Assembly: GCF_029167105.1 (NCBI RefSeq)
Contig: NZ_JARFML010000008.1
Coordinates: forward strand, 1-64,000
Direction of reading: 5' to 3'
DNA: 64,000 nucleotides
Origin: Bradyrhizobium yuanmingense
Lineage (GTDB): Bacteria; Pseudomonadota; Alphaproteobacteria; Rhizobiales; Xanthobacteraceae
Part shown: piece by piece, positions 52,060 through 59,674 of the stretch
Numbering within the stretch: the stretch's first letter is position 1
Layout of the letters: each line of letters opens with the position of its first letter
Notes under the pieces: model-generated
Database searches by the model: none
What the model was told of the DNA's origin: nothing
The model's input: only the letters and a program-made list of their open reading frames with translations
Program-made: the position numbers and the translations under genes

Positions 52060-52515
52060 CTAGCCGCCGGGCGGCGGCGGCAGGAAGTGGATGTTGAACT
52101 CGGCGGCCATCGCCACGACATCCTCCGGCTTCTGCTCCTTCATGTTGTGAAGGCCCCAGAACAGGTCGAACAGCTTGCGGCTCGGCGAGACCCAGAACAG
52201 CACCTTGGCGGTCTGCTCCGACTTGTTGAAGATGCCGTGCGGCACGCCCATGCCGAGGCGGATCAGGTCGCCCGCACTTGCCTGCGCCTCCGAATTGCCC
52301 AGCACGAAATCGAGCTTGCCCTCCAGCATGTAGAGATATTCATCCTGGTCGGGATGAATGTGCGGCGGCACGAAGGTGCCCGGCGGCAGCGTCGCGTGCC
52401 AGGAAAAGCTGTTCTCCGCGTAGCTCTTCGGCACGTAGGTCTGGCCAAGGATATTCCAGGAGATCCCCTGGATTCCTTCATTGGCCCGCGTGATACCGGT
52501 GATTTCGCTCTTCAT
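52060..52515 (-). CDS. cupin-domain protein, 151 aa
   Basis: ATG 52515 follows GGAGG by 8 nt. The cupin motif 1 is present (PPHIHPDQDEYLYMLEGKL: two His and a Glu), and motif 2 is VPHGIFN, so a single metal can be bound. It could be a small dioxygenase or an isomerase, or a binding protein. It lies beside the solute-binding gene on the minus strand, with the 70-bp palindrome between them. Confidence 0.8.
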   Translation of the reverse strand: MKSEITGITRANEGIQGISWNILGQTYVPKSYAENSFSWHATLPPGTFVPPHIHPDQDEYLYMLEGKLDFVLGNSEAQASAGDLIRLGMGVPHGIFNKSEQTAKVLFWVSPSRKLFDLFWGLHNMKEQKPEDVVAMAAEFNIHFLPPPPGG

Positions 52516-52552
52516 TGCAGTCCTCCCGTAACGCGCTGCGCGGCTATCATCA

Positions 52553-52623
52553 GAGCATGATCTTTTTCGGAAAACCGCTGCGCACTTTGCGCTACCGCGG
52601 CCCTTCGGGTCCGGATCGTGCTC
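52553..52623. repeat. 70-bp palindromic element, copy 2 (GAGCATGATC...GATCGTGCTC)
   Basis: Same ends, length and interior (CGCACTTTGCGCTACCGCGG) as 12194-12263. It ends inside the last stop codon region of the solute-binding gene. Confidence 0.75.
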
Positions 52624-53797
52624 AGTTCGCCGCCTTGCAGTCCTTGGCATAGCGGTCGCCGTAGTTCTCGAAGACCTTCTGCACGATCTCGGTCTGGAAC
52701 TTGCCGTCCGGACGCTTGGCGACCTTGGTCAGGTAGAAATCCTGGATCGGATAATTGTTGTTGTTGAACTTGAAGGCCCCGCGCAGCGAGGTGAAGTCGG
52801 CCTTCTTCAAGGCGGCGCCAACGGCATCCTTGTTGGAGAGGTTCCCCTTCACGGCCTTGACGGCGCTGTCGATCAGCATCGCAGCATCATAGGCTTGGAA
52901 GGCGTAGGTGCCGGGAACGCCGTTGTAGGCGGCCTCGTAGGCGGCAACGAACTTCTTGTTCTGGGGATTGTCGAGATTGGGCGCCCAGTTCGCGCCACCG
53001 AACATGCCGACGGCCGCATCCTGCTGCGCCGGCAGGGTCGATTCATCGACCGTGAAGGCCGAGAGCACCGGAATAGTGTCGGCGAGCCCGGCTTGCCGGT
53101 ATTGCTTGACGAGATTGACGCCGAGGCCTCCCGGCATGAACGTGAACAGTGCATCGGGCTTCTGTGAGGAAATCTTGGAGAGCTCCGGCTGGAAGTCGAG
53201 CGTGTTCAGCGGCATGTAGGACTCTTCGACGATCTCGCCCTTGTAGTCCAGCTTGAATCCCGCCACCGAATCCTTACCGGCCTGATAGTTCGGCACCATC
53301 AGGTACATCCGCTTGTAGCCGCGGTCCTGCGCGACCTTGCCGAGGATCTCGTGCACCTGATCGTTCTGATACGAGGTCACATAGAAGAACGGGTTGCAAT
53401 CCTTGCCGGCGAAGGTCGAGGGACCGGCATTGGGGCTGATCAGGAAGGTTTTCGACTCCGTAATGGGCCGGTGAATGGCCTGCAGGATGTTGGAGAAGAT
53501 CGGCCCGACCACGAAGTCGACCTTCTCACGTTCCAGAAGGCCCTTGACCTTGGTCACCGCAGCATCCGGCTTCAGCTCATCGTCGACGACGACGACCTCG
53601 ACATCGCGGCCACCCATCTTGCTGCCGAGATCCTTCACGGCGAGCGCGAAGCCGTCGCGAACCTGCTGGCCCAGCGCTGCGGCGGGCCCCGACAGGGTCA
53701 CGATCACACCCAGCTTGATTTTTTCCTGGGCGAGGGCAGGGCTCGCCACGGTGCCGAGTAGCATTGCGGCTGCGGCCACGGTCATTTTCGTCTTCAT
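52622..53797 (-). CDS. branched-chain/aromatic-type ABC substrate-binding protein, 391 aa
   Basis: ATG 53797 follows GAGGGACAG. A Sec signal peptide (MKTKMTVAAAAMLLGTVASP) ends at ALAQ. The mature part is a type I periplasmic fold (KIKLGVIVTLSGPAAALGQQ, VVVVDDELKPDAAVTKVKGL, DFVVGPIFSNILQAI). Members of this LivK-like group beside aromatic catabolism genes bind aromatic acids. No Liv-type permease or ATPase is encoded in the window, so it must work with an unlinked transporter. The operator at 53941 lies 144 bp upstream. Confidence 0.88.
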   Translation of the reverse strand: MKTKMTVAAAAMLLGTVASPALAQEKIKLGVIVTLSGPAAALGQQVRDGFALAVKDLGSKMGGRDVEVVVVDDELKPDAAVTKVKGLLEREKVDFVVGPIFSNILQAIHRPITESKTFLISPNAGPSTFAGKDCNPFFYVTSYQNDQVHEILGKVAQDRGYKRMYLMVPNYQAGKDSVAGFKLDYKGEIVEESYMPLNTLDFQPELSKISSQKPDALFTFMPGGLGVNLVKQYRQAGLADTIPVLSAFTVDESTLPAQQDAAVGMFGGANWAPNLDNPQNKKFVAAYEAAYNGVPGTYAFQAYDAAMLIDSAVKAVKGNLSNKDAVGAALKKADFTSLRGAFKFNNNNYPIQDFYLTKVAKRPDGKFQTEIVQKVFENYGDRYAKDCKAAN

Positions 53798-53940
53798 GAT
53801 CTGTCCCTCGTGACGATTGGCTTGCGCTGCAAGCCACGTACTCCAATCCAAAGCTTATGCCGATGATGGCCGCGGCGGCAAGCCGAGCGCGCAGCCTCGC
53901 ATCCTTCGGGCAGCGATGCATGCAAGCTGCGCGCCAATTA

Positions 53941-53954
53941 TTTGAAGCCTAAAG
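53941..53954. promoter_or_regulatory. MarR-type operator, site 4
   Basis: TTTGAAGCCTAAAG, upstream of the substrate-binding gene (minus) and 96 bp before the regulator gene (plus). Confidence 0.6.
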
Positions 53955-54009
53955 AAATCGGCGTGCGGTCGATTGTTGCAGCTTTGGACTTGCGGCCGGC
54001 TCGGATTTA

Positions 54010-54023
54010 TTTGAAGCTCAAAA
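54010..54023. promoter_or_regulatory. MarR-type operator, site 5
   Basis: TTTGAAGCTCAAAA lies just 14 bp before GTG 54037 of the regulator gene, a position suited to autorepression. Confidence 0.65.
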
Positions 54024-54036
54024 CGTTGGGGAATCC

Positions 54037-54567
54037 GTGCCCGCGCCAATGCCGGCCGTGAGTGACTGCATCGACATGCTCGATTCCGAGACCAAGGCTG
54101 TCGAAACACCGGAGGACCACGCCGAGGAGCTTCGGCTGTGGTTGCGGCTCTTGACCTGCACGACGCTGATCGAAGGCGAGGTGCGCGGCCGGCTGCGGCA
54201 GCGGTTCGACGTCACGCTGCCGCGTTTCGACCTGATGGCACAGCTCGACAAGGCGCCTGACGGCATGACCCTGTCCGATGTTTCCAAGCGCATGATGGTG
54301 TCGAACGGCAATGTGACCGGCCTCGTGGAGCGCCTGGTTGAATCAGGCCATCTCGACCGGCGCACCTCGGAGACCGACCGCCGCGTCCAGGTGATCCGGC
54401 TGACCAAGCTCGGGCGTGCCGAGTTCCGCAGGATGGCCGCCGAGCACGAGACCTGGATCGCCGATCTCTTCGCCGACCTCTCGCCGAAGGACGTCCGCGA
54501 ATTGATGCGCCTCCTCGCCAAGACCAAGGGGTCCGCGCAGAAATCGGCCGCCCGCCGCCGGCCGTAG
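54037..54567 (+). CDS. MarR-family transcriptional regulator, 176 aa
   Basis: Winged-helix regulator: DVTLPRFDLMAQLDKAPDGM, recognition region LSDVSKRMMVSNGNVTGLVE, wing RRTSETDRRVQVIRLTKLG. MarR proteins in CoA-dependent aromatic pathways (BadR, CouR) usually respond to the aryl-CoA. The six operator-like sites around it mark it as the local repressor; anthraniloyl-CoA is the likely inducer (inference). GTG 54037, ATG 54049 and ATG 54076 are possible starts. Confidence 0.88.
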   Translation: MPAPMPAVSDCIDMLDSETKAVETPEDHAEELRLWLRLLTCTTLIEGEVRGRLRQRFDVTLPRFDLMAQLDKAPDGMTLSDVSKRMMVSNGNVTGLVERLVESGHLDRRTSETDRRVQVIRLTKLGRAEFRRMAAEHETWIADLFADLSPKDVRELMRLLAKTKGSAQKSAARRRP

Positions 54568-54649
54568 CTGTGCGGGCGCGACAGCCCGCCAACCCTTTTG
54601 CCGCATGAAAAAGCACGGGATGCCCAAAATCCCCTATTGCGCCGAATTG

Positions 54650-54663
54650 TTTTAAGCCTAAAA
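54650..54663. promoter_or_regulatory. MarR-type operator, site 6
   Basis: TTTTAAGCCTAAAA, 51 bp before the aminobenzoate-CoA ligase gene; exact reverse complement of site 3. Confidence 0.7.
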
Positions 54664-54714
54664 TGTTTTCCAGATCGTGCTGCCGGGTGCAATCCATGCT
54701 GAAAGGAGCGTGCG

Positions 54715-56406
54715 ATGGCCAACGCCGCCAAGATTCAAGTGACGGGCTCGTCTGACGGCAGCGCCGCGACGGCCCATGTCGATACGTTCGCGCGGCAACA
54801 TCTGCCGCCGCGCGAGCTCTGGCCTGAATTCATCTTCACGCGGCCGGAGCTGAACTATCCGCAGCGACTGAACTGCGTCAGCTATTTCCTCGATCGCTGG
54901 GTCGAGCAGGGCCATGGCGATGCCCCTTGCGTCGTCAGCCCAGGCGTCAGCTACACCTATCGCGAGTTGCAGGCGCTGGTGAACCGCATCGCCAATGTGC
55001 TGGTTGGCAAGCTCGGTCTCGTTACCGGCGGGCGTGTGCTGCTGCGCTCGGCCAACAATCCGATGATGGTTGCGACCTATCTCGCGGTGATCAAGGCCGG
55101 CGGAATCTGCGTGGCGACGATGCCGCTGCTGCGCGCCAAGGAGCTGTCCTATCCGATCCAGAAGGCGGAGATCACGCTGGCGCTGTGCGACGGAAAGCTC
55201 GCCGAGGAGATGGAGAAGGCGAAAGCTGCGGCGCCCGGTCTCGAGCGGGCCGTCTATTGGGGCAATGGCGCGTCGGATTCGCTCGAAGCGCTGATCGCCG
55301 ATGCCAGTCCGGAGTTCGAGGCGGTCGATACCGCCGCCGACGACATCTGCCTGATCGCCTTCACCTCGGGCACGACCGGCGATCCCAAGGGCACCATGCA
55401 TTTCCACCGCGACATGCTCGCGGTCTGTGACGGCTATGCGCGCAACATTCTGCGCGCCGAGCAAAACGATCGCTTCATCGGCTCGGCGCCGCTCGCCTTC
55501 ACCTTCGGCTTCGGCGGCGTGCTGTTTCCGATGCATATCGGCGCCTCCTTCGTCGTGCTAGAGAAGACGACGCCGGACGACATTCTGAATGCGATCGAGC
55601 AGTACAAGACCACGGTCTGTTTCACGGCGCCGACCGCATACCGCGTCATGCTCGGCAAGCTCGCAGGCCGCGACATTTCTTCGCTCCGCAAATGCGTCTC
55701 CGCGGGCGAGACCCTTCCCAAGCCGACATTTGATGCCTGGCTCAAGGCGACCGGGATCAAGCTGATGGACGGCATCGGCTCGACCGAGATGCTGCACATC
55801 TTCATCAGCGCGACCGAGGAAGATATCCGCCCCGGCGCCACCGGCAAGCCCGTGCCGGGCTATGAAGCCAAGATCGTCGACGATGAGGGTCGCGACGTTC
55901 CGCCCGGAACGATGGGCCGTCTCGCCGTGCGCGGGCCGACCGGCTGCCGCTATCTGGCCGACGAGCGGCAGCGGAAATACGTCCAGAACGGCTGGAACAT
56001 CACCGGCGACACCTATTTGATGGATAGCGACGGCTATTTCTGGTACCAGTCGCGCTCCGACGACATGATCGTGTCGGCCGGCTACAACATCGCAGGAACT
56101 GACGTCGAAGCGGCGCTGCTCACGCATCCGGCGGTCGCCGAGTGCGGTGTGGTCGGTGCGCCCGACGAGGCGCGCGGCATGATCGTCAAGGCTTATGTCA
56201 TTGCCGCGCCCGGCGTGACGCCTGACGCTCAGCTGGTCTCCGAGTTGCAGGAGCATGTCAAACGCGAAATCGCGCCGTACAAATATCCGCGCGCCATCGA
56301 GTTCGTGGCGCAATTGCCGAAGACCGAGACCGGCAAGCTGAAGCGCTTTGCCCTGCGGCAGCTGGCGCAGGCTGCAGTGACGTCCTCAGGCGTCGCCGCG
56401 GAATGA
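54715..56406 (+). CDS. 2-aminobenzoate/benzoate-CoA ligase family protein, 563 aa
   Basis: This ANL-superfamily ligase is of the benzoate-CoA ligase branch: FTSGTTGDPKGTMHFHRDML, GIGSTEMLHIFISA, the hinge WNITGDTYLMDSDGYFWYQ and the catalytic Lys in LPKTETGKLKRF. It converts an aminobenzoate or benzoate to the CoA thioester with ATP. Genetic linkage to the monooxygenase/reductase, with matching operators, supports anthranilate as substrate. GAAAGGAG lies upstream of ATG 54715. The RidA-like gene follows by 15 bp. Confidence 0.88.
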   Translation: MANAAKIQVTGSSDGSAATAHVDTFARQHLPPRELWPEFIFTRPELNYPQRLNCVSYFLDRWVEQGHGDAPCVVSPGVSYTYRELQALVNRIANVLVGKLGLVTGGRVLLRSANNPMMVATYLAVIKAGGICVATMPLLRAKELSYPIQKAEITLALCDGKLAEEMEKAKAAAPGLERAVYWGNGASDSLEALIADASPEFEAVDTAADDICLIAFTSGTTGDPKGTMHFHRDMLAVCDGYARNILRAEQNDRFIGSAPLAFTFGFGGVLFPMHIGASFVVLEKTTPDDILNAIEQYKTTVCFTAPTAYRVMLGKLAGRDISSLRKCVSAGETLPKPTFDAWLKATGIKLMDGIGSTEMLHIFISATEEDIRPGATGKPVPGYEAKIVDDEGRDVPPGTMGRLAVRGPTGCRYLADERQRKYVQNGWNITGDTYLMDSDGYFWYQSRSDDMIVSAGYNIAGTDVEAALLTHPAVAECGVVGAPDEARGMIVKAYVIAAPGVTPDAQLVSELQEHVKREIAPYKYPRAIEFVAQLPKTETGKLKRFALRQLAQAAVTSSGVAAE

Positions 56407-56421
56407 GAAAAGGATAGAGAA

Positions 56422-56886
56422 TTGTCTGTGACGACGCCGAAAAGCCCGCAACTCGCGGTGCTGCCGACCGCAGCCGAGGATGGAACGCGTATCAAGGCGC
56501 AGATCCTGCAGCCGTCAGGCTGGCCGCTGCCGAAGGGCTATGCCAACGGCATGGCTGCCGAAGGACGCATCGTCGTCACCGGCGGGGTGATCGGCTGGGA
56601 CGCCGAGGAGCGTCTCGCGGAGGGCTTCGTCGCGCAGGTGCGCCAGACCCTGGATAACATCGCCGCGATCCTGGCCGAGGCCGGTGCCCGGCCTGAGCAC
56701 CTCGTTCGCCTGACCTGGTACGTCGTCGACATGGACGAGTACCTGGCGAATCTGAAGGAGCTCGGCAAGATCTACCGCGATGTCTTCGGAGCGCACTATC
56801 CAGCGATGGCGCTGGTTCAGGTCGTCCGCCTCGTCGAGAAGGCGGCGCGCGTCGAGATCGAGGCCACCGCCGTCATTCCGAGCTGA
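56422..56886 (+). CDS. RidA/YjgF-family protein lacking the deaminase arginine, 154 aa
   Basis: Trimeric Rid fold: RIVVTGGVIGWD, QTLDNIAAILAEAGA, and ALVQVVRLVEKAARVEIEA. In archetypal RidA the carboxylate-binding Arg stands in the PARS segment before the penultimate strand; here that segment reads YPAMALV, with Met129 in its place. An ordinary 2-imino-acid deaminase activity is thus unlikely; handling of a CoA-bound enamine from anthranilate is possible. Start TTG 56422 or GTG 56428. Confidence 0.82.
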   Translation: MSVTTPKSPQLAVLPTAAEDGTRIKAQILQPSGWPLPKGYANGMAAEGRIVVTGGVIGWDAEERLAEGFVAQVRQTLDNIAAILAEAGARPEHLVRLTWYVVDMDEYLANLKELGKIYRDVFGAHYPAMALVQVVRLVEKAARVEIEATAVIPS

Positions 56887-56898
56887 ACTCCGCCGCGA

Positions 56899-57627
56899 TC
56901 AGCTCGCTTTGGCGAGCTCGTCGTCTTCGGGCGAGTTGAGATAGACGCCGGATATGGTGTCGACCCAGCAGAGATGGTCGTGCACCTTCCTCACGCCGTC
57001 GACGTTCTCCGCGGCGACGATTGCGGCCTGCCGTGCGCGCTCTTCGGTGATGACGCCGCTGAGATGAACGATACCGTCGCGCACGATGACGTTCAGCCCG
57101 AACGGGCACCAGTCGTTCCTCTCCATGGTGTCGATGATGCGGCTACGAATGTGGTCGTCATCCGCGGTTGGATCCGGCACTTCGCGGGCGAGCCCGGCCA
57201 CGGCCTGCAGCAGATTGGCGCGGGACACGATCCCGACGACCTTGTCGCCGCGCACCACCGGCAGCCGTTTGACGTTGTTCCGCTCCATGAGGTCCACGAT
57301 CTCCGCAAGGGCGGTATCCTCGGTGATGGTTACGGGCAGGTCGGTCATCACTTCCGAGACCTTGCGGCCGTGCTCATGGACGAAGTCGCTGGCGGATTTG
57401 CCCGGACCGAGGATGAACCGCAGCCAGCGCCCGCGCTTGCGGCCGGTGCCGATCTCGCTGCGGCGGATGAAATCTCCTTCCGACACCACGCCGACCAGCT
57501 TGCCGGTAGCATCGACCACCGTGAGGCCGCTCACATGTCGCTTCAGCATGATGTTGGCCGCCTCGACGATGCTGGTGTCGGGGGTGACCGAGATGACCGA
57601 CCGGGTCATGATCTGGTGGGCGCGCAT
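56899..57627 (-). CDS. CBS-pair plus BON-domain protein, 242 aa
   Basis: Two CBS domains (residues about 1-60, MRAHQIMTRSVISVTPDTSI, and 88-145, VSEVMTDLPVTITEDTALAE) are followed by a BON domain (about 160-225, GLNVIVRDGIVHLSGVITEE). CBS pairs bind adenine nucleotides; the BON part may contact membrane lipids. ATG 57627 has GCGGAG upstream, and the TTG at 57663 would lie upstream of the predicted transcription start. A FixK-type box (57691-57704) with TAGGCT 21 bp downstream points to microoxic activation. Confidence 0.85.
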   Translation of the reverse strand: MRAHQIMTRSVISVTPDTSIVEAANIMLKRHVSGLTVVDATGKLVGVVSEGDFIRRSEIGTGRKRGRWLRFILGPGKSASDFVHEHGRKVSEVMTDLPVTITEDTALAEIVDLMERNNVKRLPVVRGDKVVGIVSRANLLQAVAGLAREVPDPTADDDHIRSRIIDTMERNDWCPFGLNVIVRDGIVHLSGVITEERARQAAIVAAENVDGVRKVHDHLCWVDTISGVYLNSPEDDELAKAS

Positions 57628-57690
57628 GGACAACTCCGCTGGCATGTCAACTTCAATGGACAAAGCCTAGTGAATCCGTCGGGGTATGGT

Positions 57691-57704
57691 TTGACCCAGG
57701 TCAA
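57691..57704 (-). promoter_or_regulatory. FixK/FNR-type box of the CBS-BON gene
   Basis: TTGACCCAGGTCAA fits TTGA-N6-TCAA. On the minus strand TAGGCT begins 21 bp after it, the class II spacing, with ATG 57627 about 30 bp further on. Confidence 0.7.
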
Positions 57705-57844
57705 GCGACAAAGCTCAAGCGGACAAAGCTTACCTTGATTGACCGATTTTGATCCGTGCCCGCGATTTGATGCAGCTCAACGCGCGGCGGAAGCGTCGCC
57801 ATATCCTGCCGCAGGCGTAGAACAGAAGCCCGCAGGAACAATGA

Positions 57845-59674
57845 GTGATGAGCGTCGTAAAGATCTTCCCACGGGCCGAAGCGCCGCTGCAAGCTCCCGC
57901 TACCAGGCCGGCTGCCGAAATTCCCGAAAGGGGCGCAGGCACGCCGGCTGACTGCACTTGCCCGCAAACAACGGATTCGTATCCGTTAGATCGTGCGTTT
58001 CATGCCATGCTGGCGCGGTTCACGGGCGGAATCTCGCCCGTGGCCTTGTCGCTCGCCTGGCTCGATTGGGGCGCGCATCTTGCGGCGGCGCCTCAGCACC
58101 AGATGGAGCTCTCCCGCAATATCTTCCGCGACTCAGGCCGCTTCCTGGAAGCTGCCGCTCACGCGACATCCAAAGAACCATGGTCCGTCATTCGGCCGCA
58201 GGGGCGGGATCGCCGCTTCAAGGACCGGCAGTGGGAAGCCGCGCCGTTCAATCTGCTTGCGCAGGCGTTTCTGCTCACCGAGCGCTGGTGGCACGATGCC
58301 ACGACCGGCATACGCGGCGTGTCGCACGCAAATGAAGCCATCGTCGAGTTCTCGATGCGCCAGATGCTCGACATGCTGGCGCCCTCGAACTTCGCGGTCA
58401 CCAATCCGCAGGTGCTGGAAAAAGCGTTCCAGAGCGGCGGGGAGAATTTCGTGTTCGGCTGGCAGAACTGGTGCAGCGACCTCATGCGCCTGCTCTCCGG
58501 CTCGAAGTTGACGGACGATGCGCAGTTCGTGGTCGGCAAGACGGTGGCGGTTTCGCCTGGCAAGGTCGTCTACCGCAACAGCCTGATCGAGCTGATCCAG
58601 TACCATCCGACGACTGCGCAGGTGCGCCCGGAGCCGATTCTGATCGTGCCGGCCTGGATCATGAAGTACTACATCCTCGATCTGTCGCCGCAGAATTCCC
58701 TGGTCAGTTACCTGACCGCTCAGGGCTTCACCGTCTTCGCGATTTCCTGGCGCAATCCGGATGCGAACGATCGGGATGTTGCCTTCGACGACTACCGCAA
58801 GCTGGGCGTGATGGCGGCACTGGACATGATCGGCCAGATCGTGCCGGGCCGGAAGATCCATGCGCTCGGCTATTGTCTTGGCGGGACGTTGCTGTCGATC
58901 GCCGCGGCGGCCATGGCGCGGGACGGCGATAGCCGTCTCGGCACCGTCACGCTTCTCGCCGCACAAACCGATTTCACCGAGGCCGGCGAATTGACGCTCT
59001 TCATCAACGAGAGCCAGGTTGCCTTCCTCGAAGACATGATGTGGCAGCGCGGCTATCTCGACACCACACAGATGGCGGGCGCGTTCCAGCTGCTGCGCTC
59101 CAACGAGCTGATCTGGTCGCGGCTCTCGCGTGACTATCTGATGGGCGACGGCTCGCCACCGAGCGACCTGATGGCCTGGAATGCCGACGCCACGCGGCTA
59201 CCCTATCGCATGCACTCGGAGTATCTGCGCAAGCTGTTCCTCAACGACGATCTGGCGGAAGGTCGCTACCGCGTCGAATGCCGAAACGTCTCGCTGTCCG
59301 ACATTCATACCCCGATGTTCGTGGTCGGCACGCTCGCTGATCACGTGGCGCCCTGGCGATCCGTCTACAAGATCCATTATCAGGTCGATGCCGATGTGAC
59401 GTTCCTGTTGACCAGCGGCGGTCACAATGCGGGTGTCGTGGCGCCTCCGCAAGAGGAGGGCCACTTCTACCAGGTGCTGACCAAGGCTGCCGATGCGCCC
59501 TATGTCGGTGCCGACGAATGGCTGAAGCTGGCTCCGCGCTTTGAAGGCTCGTGGTGGCCGGAATGGACCAATTGGCTGGCGGCACGTTCCGGCGCGCCCT
59601 GCGCTCCCCCGCAGATCGGACTTGGCGACGCCCTCGGCCTGCCGGATGCGCCGGGGGACTACGTGCATACCTAA
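57845..59674 (+). CDS. phaC: class I poly-beta-hydroxyalkanoate synthase, 609 aa
   Basis: The N-terminal PhaC domain (about residues 85-250: PFNLLAQAFLLTERWW, FVVGKTVAVSPGKVVYRN) precedes the alpha/beta-hydrolase catalytic domain. The lipase-like box is GYCLGG with Cys near residue 343; the Asp is in ADHVAPWRS (near 499) and the His in GGHNAGV (near 525). It polymerises 3-hydroxyacyl-CoA into storage granules. GTG 57845 or ATG 57848 may start it. It ends 4 bp into the convergent CHAD gene. Confidence 0.93.
   Translation: MMSVVKIFPRAEAPLQAPATRPAAEIPERGAGTPADCTCPQTTDSYPLDRAFHAMLARFTGGISPVALSLAWLDWGAHLAAAPQHQMELSRNIFRDSGRFLEAAAHATSKEPWSVIRPQGRDRRFKDRQWEAAPFNLLAQAFLLTERWWHDATTGIRGVSHANEAIVEFSMRQMLDMLAPSNFAVTNPQVLEKAFQSGGENFVFGWQNWCSDLMRLLSGSKLTDDAQFVVGKTVAVSPGKVVYRNSLIELIQYHPTTAQVRPEPILIVPAWIMKYYILDLSPQNSLVSYLTAQGFTVFAISWRNPDANDRDVAFDDYRKLGVMAALDMIGQIVPGRKIHALGYCLGGTLLSIAAAAMARDGDSRLGTVTLLAAQTDFTEAGELTLFINESQVAFLEDMMWQRGYLDTTQMAGAFQLLRSNELIWSRLSRDYLMGDGSPPSDLMAWNADATRLPYRMHSEYLRKLFLNDDLAEGRYRVECRNVSLSDIHTPMFVVGTLADHVAPWRSVYKIHYQVDADVTFLLTSGGHNAGVVAPPQEEGHFYQVLTKAADAPYVGADEWLKLAPRFEGSWWPEWTNWLAARSGAPCAPPQIGLGDALGLPDAPGDYVHT

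Noticed and set aside
57691..57704. The same FixK-type box acting on phaC
   Set aside because: On the plus strand no TANNNT lies 21-22 bp downstream and phaC starts about 145 bp away; the minus-strand geometry fits the CBS-BON gene.
57725..57760. TTGATTGACCGATTTTGATC as a second FNR-type box for phaC
   Set aside because: The half-sites do not have the TTGA-N6-TCAA spacing, and no -10 element follows at class II distance.
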